Shown: positions 62,019 through 64,000 of the stretch, piece by piece
Position numbering within the stretch: the stretch's first letter is position 1
How the letters are laid out: each line of letters begins with the position of its first letter
From: Rubrobacter_D sp963840835
GTDB lineage: Bacteria > Actinomycetota > Rubrobacteria > Rubrobacterales > Rubrobacteraceae
Assembly (NCBI GenBank): GCA_963840835.1
Contig: CAWJAM010000014.1
Coordinates: forward strand, 62,001-126,000
DNA: 64,000 bases
Direction of reading: 5' to 3'
The notes under the pieces: generated by a model
Told to the model about the DNA's origin: nothing
Databases searched by the model: none
What the model saw: the letters and a program-made list of their open reading frames with translations, nothing else
Program-made: the position numbers and the translations under genes

Positions 62019-62633
62019 CTACGGGGTTCCAAGGCGCGAGACGGACGAGCGTACCGCCTCGACCATAGTCTCCACAGCTTCTTTCCTGCTCAAGCCGCTT
62101 CCTCGTTCGAGTGAGCGCCAGGTGTTGAAGTCGATCGCAAGCTTGAGCGTAGCGAGCAAGTATTTCCTCCGTTTGGTCAGAACCACCCATCCCTCGGCGA
62201 GCAGGTCGCCAAGCGCCTCGAGGTAGGGCACGACCGAGCCCTCGAGCAGGGCGGCGAGTTCGGGCATCGTCTGGGCATCACGTAGGACGTTCGCCCGCAT
62301 CGGCTCAGTGCGGGCGTAGAAGCCGTAGAGCTCCGTCAGGGCCGTCCGCAACCTCTCTTGCGGATCGCCAATCTGTGCCCAGGGGGTCGGATCCGGCGCC
62401 GGGTGCCGCTCGGTCCAACTCTTCGAGCATGCCTTCAGAAGGTCGGTTACGTCGGGGAAGTGGTTGTAGACGGTCAGCCGGTTCACCCCCGCGCGCTTGG
62501 CTATCTCGCTAATGGTGGTGTTGGCTGGCCCCCGCGTGCGGTGTAACTCGACCGTGGCCTCAACGATCCGACGCCGCGTCTCGCGCTGGCGCTCGGCTCG
62601 CCTCTTCATCTCGTACTTGCGTTTCTCGACCAT
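62019..62633 (-). CDS. TetR family transcriptional regulator
   Basis: A 204-residue regulator with a helix-turn-helix at residues ~15-65 (TTISEIAKRAGVNRLTVYNHFPDVTDLL) and a helical ligand domain. It is divergent from a cupin gene. ATG 62633 coincides with a TTTCGATAAACA site, suggesting autorepression. Confidence 0.85.
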   Translation of the reverse strand: MVEKRKYEMKRRAERQRETRRRIVEATVELHRTRGPANTTISEIAKRAGVNRLTVYNHFPDVTDLLKACSKSWTERHPAPDPTPWAQIGDPQERLRTALTELYGFYARTEPMRANVLRDAQTMPELAALLEGSVVPYLEALGDLLAEGWVVLTKRRKYLLATLKLAIDFNTWRSLERGSGLSRKEAVETMVEAVRSSVSRLGTP

Positions 62634-62659
62634 TTCGATAAACACTATACCAAACGATA

Positions 62660-62688
62660 TTGACACGAGGATCGGAGAGGTGTATGGT
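62660..62688 (+). promoter_or_regulatory. Predicted promoter of the cupin gene
   Basis: TTGACA (62660-62665) and TATGGT (62683-62688) are separated by 17 bases, in the correct direction and ~55 bases before the start codon. Confidence 0.6.
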
Positions 62689-62701
62689 GCCTACCGTTCG
62701 G

Positions 62702-62716
62702 TAAACATAATGTTTA
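62702..62716. promoter_or_regulatory. TetR operator near the cupin start site
   Basis: TAAACAT-A-ATGTTTA lies just downstream of the predicted transcription start. The longer half TGTTTATCGAAA (62711-62722) is repeated inversely as TTTCGATAAACA at 62633-62644, over the tetR start codon. Confidence 0.55.
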
Positions 62717-62741
62717 TCGAAACTAGTAGAGGAGGTCGTTC

Positions 62742-63281
62742 GTGATGGGAGCGATAAACCCGCAGGAGCGCATATTACTCTCGCCCGGTGAGGGCGAGAC
62801 GGTGTGGCTGAGGAAGCTTGGCATAAGGTTCATGATCGGAGGAGAGCGGACTGAAGGCAACTTCGCGCTCGTCGAGCATCCGATCGGGCCGCGAGCCCTC
62901 GCGGCACCGATGCACACCCATGAGCACGAGGATGAGTACACCTACGTGCTGGAGGGAGAGGTTGGAGTCCAGATAGGCGAGGAGGTTCTTACAGCGCGGC
63001 CTGGGGATCTGGTCTTCAAGCCCAGGGGTGTGCCGCACGCCTTCTGGAATGCCGCAGATACGCCCGCCCGGGCACTCGAGATCATCTCGCCTGCGGGCTT
63101 CGAGCGCTACTTCGCGGAGCTGGCTCCGCTTTTCCCGCCTGCCAACCAAGGTCCGCTCAACGAGGAAGCGATCGGCGCCGTGAGGGAGAAGTACGGGCTC
63201 GAGATGGACATGGATTCTATCCCTGTGCTCGCAGAGCGCCATGGCCTTGCGGTCGACGCACCGCCGATTTCCGACCGGTAG
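62742..63281 (+). CDS. Cupin domain protein (quercetinase-like)
   Basis: A 179-residue monocupin with metal site PMHTHEHEDEYTYVLEGE and second motif PGDLVFKPRGVPHAFWN. AGAGGAGG lies eight to eleven bases upstream of GTG 62742 or ATG 62745. It is probably the target of the adjacent TetR. The substrate is unknown. Confidence 0.82.
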   Translation: MMGAINPQERILLSPGEGETVWLRKLGIRFMIGGERTEGNFALVEHPIGPRALAAPMHTHEHEDEYTYVLEGEVGVQIGEEVLTARPGDLVFKPRGVPHAFWNAADTPARALEIISPAGFERYFAELAPLFPPANQGPLNEEAIGAVREKYGLEMDMDSIPVLAERHGLAVDAPPISDR

Positions 63282-63365
63282 CACGAGTGAATAGAGGTTC
63301 GGGGCGTTGAGCGGCCTCGGCCCTTCTCTCAATTGATCTTAAGGGGCGGATTCCACACAGCTTGT

Positions 63366-63929
63366 CTAGTCTTCCCGACGGTCACAGACGTAGTCGCGGG
63401 AGGGGTCGTAGTCCCGACCGTCCACCTCCCTCAGGCGAGGTCCGTACAGGTGCACCGAGATCGCCACGCTGTCACCAGGGTTCCCTACCCGGTGAATGCC
63501 TCCGTCGTGGGGCAGCACGCTCGAGGCTCCGTCTTCCCTGCTCCACATGAGTTCCCAGACCTTTTTCAGGTGCGCGTGATCCAGCCTCGAACCGTCATCC
63601 AGTCGCTCGTAGCGCTCCTCTAATACGGATCCTACGGCACAGAGGTAAGCTCCCCAACAGGAATGGTCGTGGACCTTGGTCTGGGTGCCCGGAGGCCAGA
63701 CGAAGACCTGCAATGAGAGGGAATGTTCCTCGCCTTCGTACTTGTGGGCCACGTACCAGTCTTCTTGTTTGCCCCTCGTCTCCTCCAGGAGAGGGCGAAT
63801 CTCGGCCTCGATAAAGTTGGGGTCCTCTATGACATGAGCCAGGTAGGAAGCGGCTCTCGGTAAGGCTAGGTCCGTAGGAAGCTCGGAGAGCTCCTGCAGT
63901 TCGTTCATGTCCATCGCTAGCAATGTCAT
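63366..63929 (-). CDS. Cysteine-dioxygenase-like cupin protein
   Basis: A ~187-residue protein with KVHDHSCWGAYLCAVG (two iron-binding His) and DGGIHRVGNPGDSVAISVHLYG (third His), typical of thiol dioxygenases of the CDO type I family. The frame stays open to the window edge, so the true start may lie beyond 64000; ATG 63929 is the best internal start. Confidence 0.75.
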   Translation of the reverse strand: MTLLAMDMNELQELSELPTDLALPRAASYLAHVIEDPNFIEAEIRPLLEETRGKQEDWYVAHKYEGEEHSLSLQVFVWPPGTQTKVHDHSCWGAYLCAVGSVLEERYERLDDGSRLDHAHLKKVWELMWSREDGASSVLPHDGGIHRVGNPGDSVAISVHLYGPRLREVDGRDYDPSRDYVCDRRED

Positions 63930-64000
63930 CGTGCCCGCGCCCAACGCCGCACCTGCCACATCGATCGCCCTACGCCGCCAGTCGCCCGACCGTGGCAACG

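Overview
The window is a high-GC, gene-dense actinobacterial chromosome segment, most like the deep-branching Rubrobacteria. The evidence is a split-P glycine cleavage operon (gcvPA/gcvPB), a Rex redox regulator, SufU/SufBCD iron-sulfur assembly, many GTG and TTG starts behind strong Shine-Dalgarno sequences, and a Rubrobacter-like gene complement. The genus is an inference; there is no rRNA, tRNA gene, phage, IS transposase or CRISPR in the window.

Layout. 0-8.4 kb: a truncated TIM-barrel gene, a GntR/UTRA repressor divergent from an operon for an ethanolamine permease, glutamine-synthetase-like ligase, gamma-glutamyl hydrolase, aldehyde dehydrogenase, short-chain dehydrogenase and cysteine-synthase-like enzyme. 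8.8-13.2 kb: a tandem glycine riboswitch followed by gcvPA-gcvPB-gcvT-gcvH. Together these suggest a route from ethanolamine through gamma-glutamyl intermediates to glutamate plus glycine, and then to C1 units, CO2 and ammonia. 13.3-22.3 kb: a candidate small RNA, rex, an aldo/keto reductase, GNAT enzymes, proS, a MOSC protein, a threonine-dehydratase-like enzyme and a lipoprotein. 22.4-26 kb: a metallopeptidase, a membrane J-protein and queG. 26-34 kb: a membrane protein, a repeat element, a sulfatase-like lipoprotein, PhzF, FUSC, SDR and ATP-grasp genes. 34-43 kb: mainly minus-strand SUF genes (sufU apart from sufCBD), a Rieske protein, a flavodoxin-like reductase and ygfZ. 43-51 kb: a HAD phosphatase, larC, small membrane proteins, yqeC, gluQRS, a secreted subtilase, an LPxTG-like surface protein and an M20 hydrolase. 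51.6-64 kb: YIP1, DUF4097, cupin, PduO adenosyltransferase, epoxide hydrolase with its own TetR, an AAA+ ATPase, a sugar isomerase, a methyltransferase, a choline-kinase-like enzyme, a repeat-rich surface protein, a second TetR with a cupin target, and a cysteine-dioxygenase-like gene.

The most unusual material is non-coding. A ~280-330 bp hairpin-array element occurs twice (26860-27140 and 51302-51629), one copy with 49-bp perfect terminal inverted repeats. Short heptad-like repeats (GCTGAAA and CTGAAACCTG types) fill many gene junctions and supply the ends of neighbouring proteins. Several spacers are bounded by perfect 21-23 bp inverted repeats. A promoter-driven hairpin RNA with a CU-rich loop lies between gcvH and rex.

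Three genes (ALDH, gcvPB and the repeat-rich surface protein) each carry an apparent one-base indel. That points either to sequence errors in the source assembly or to recent mutations.
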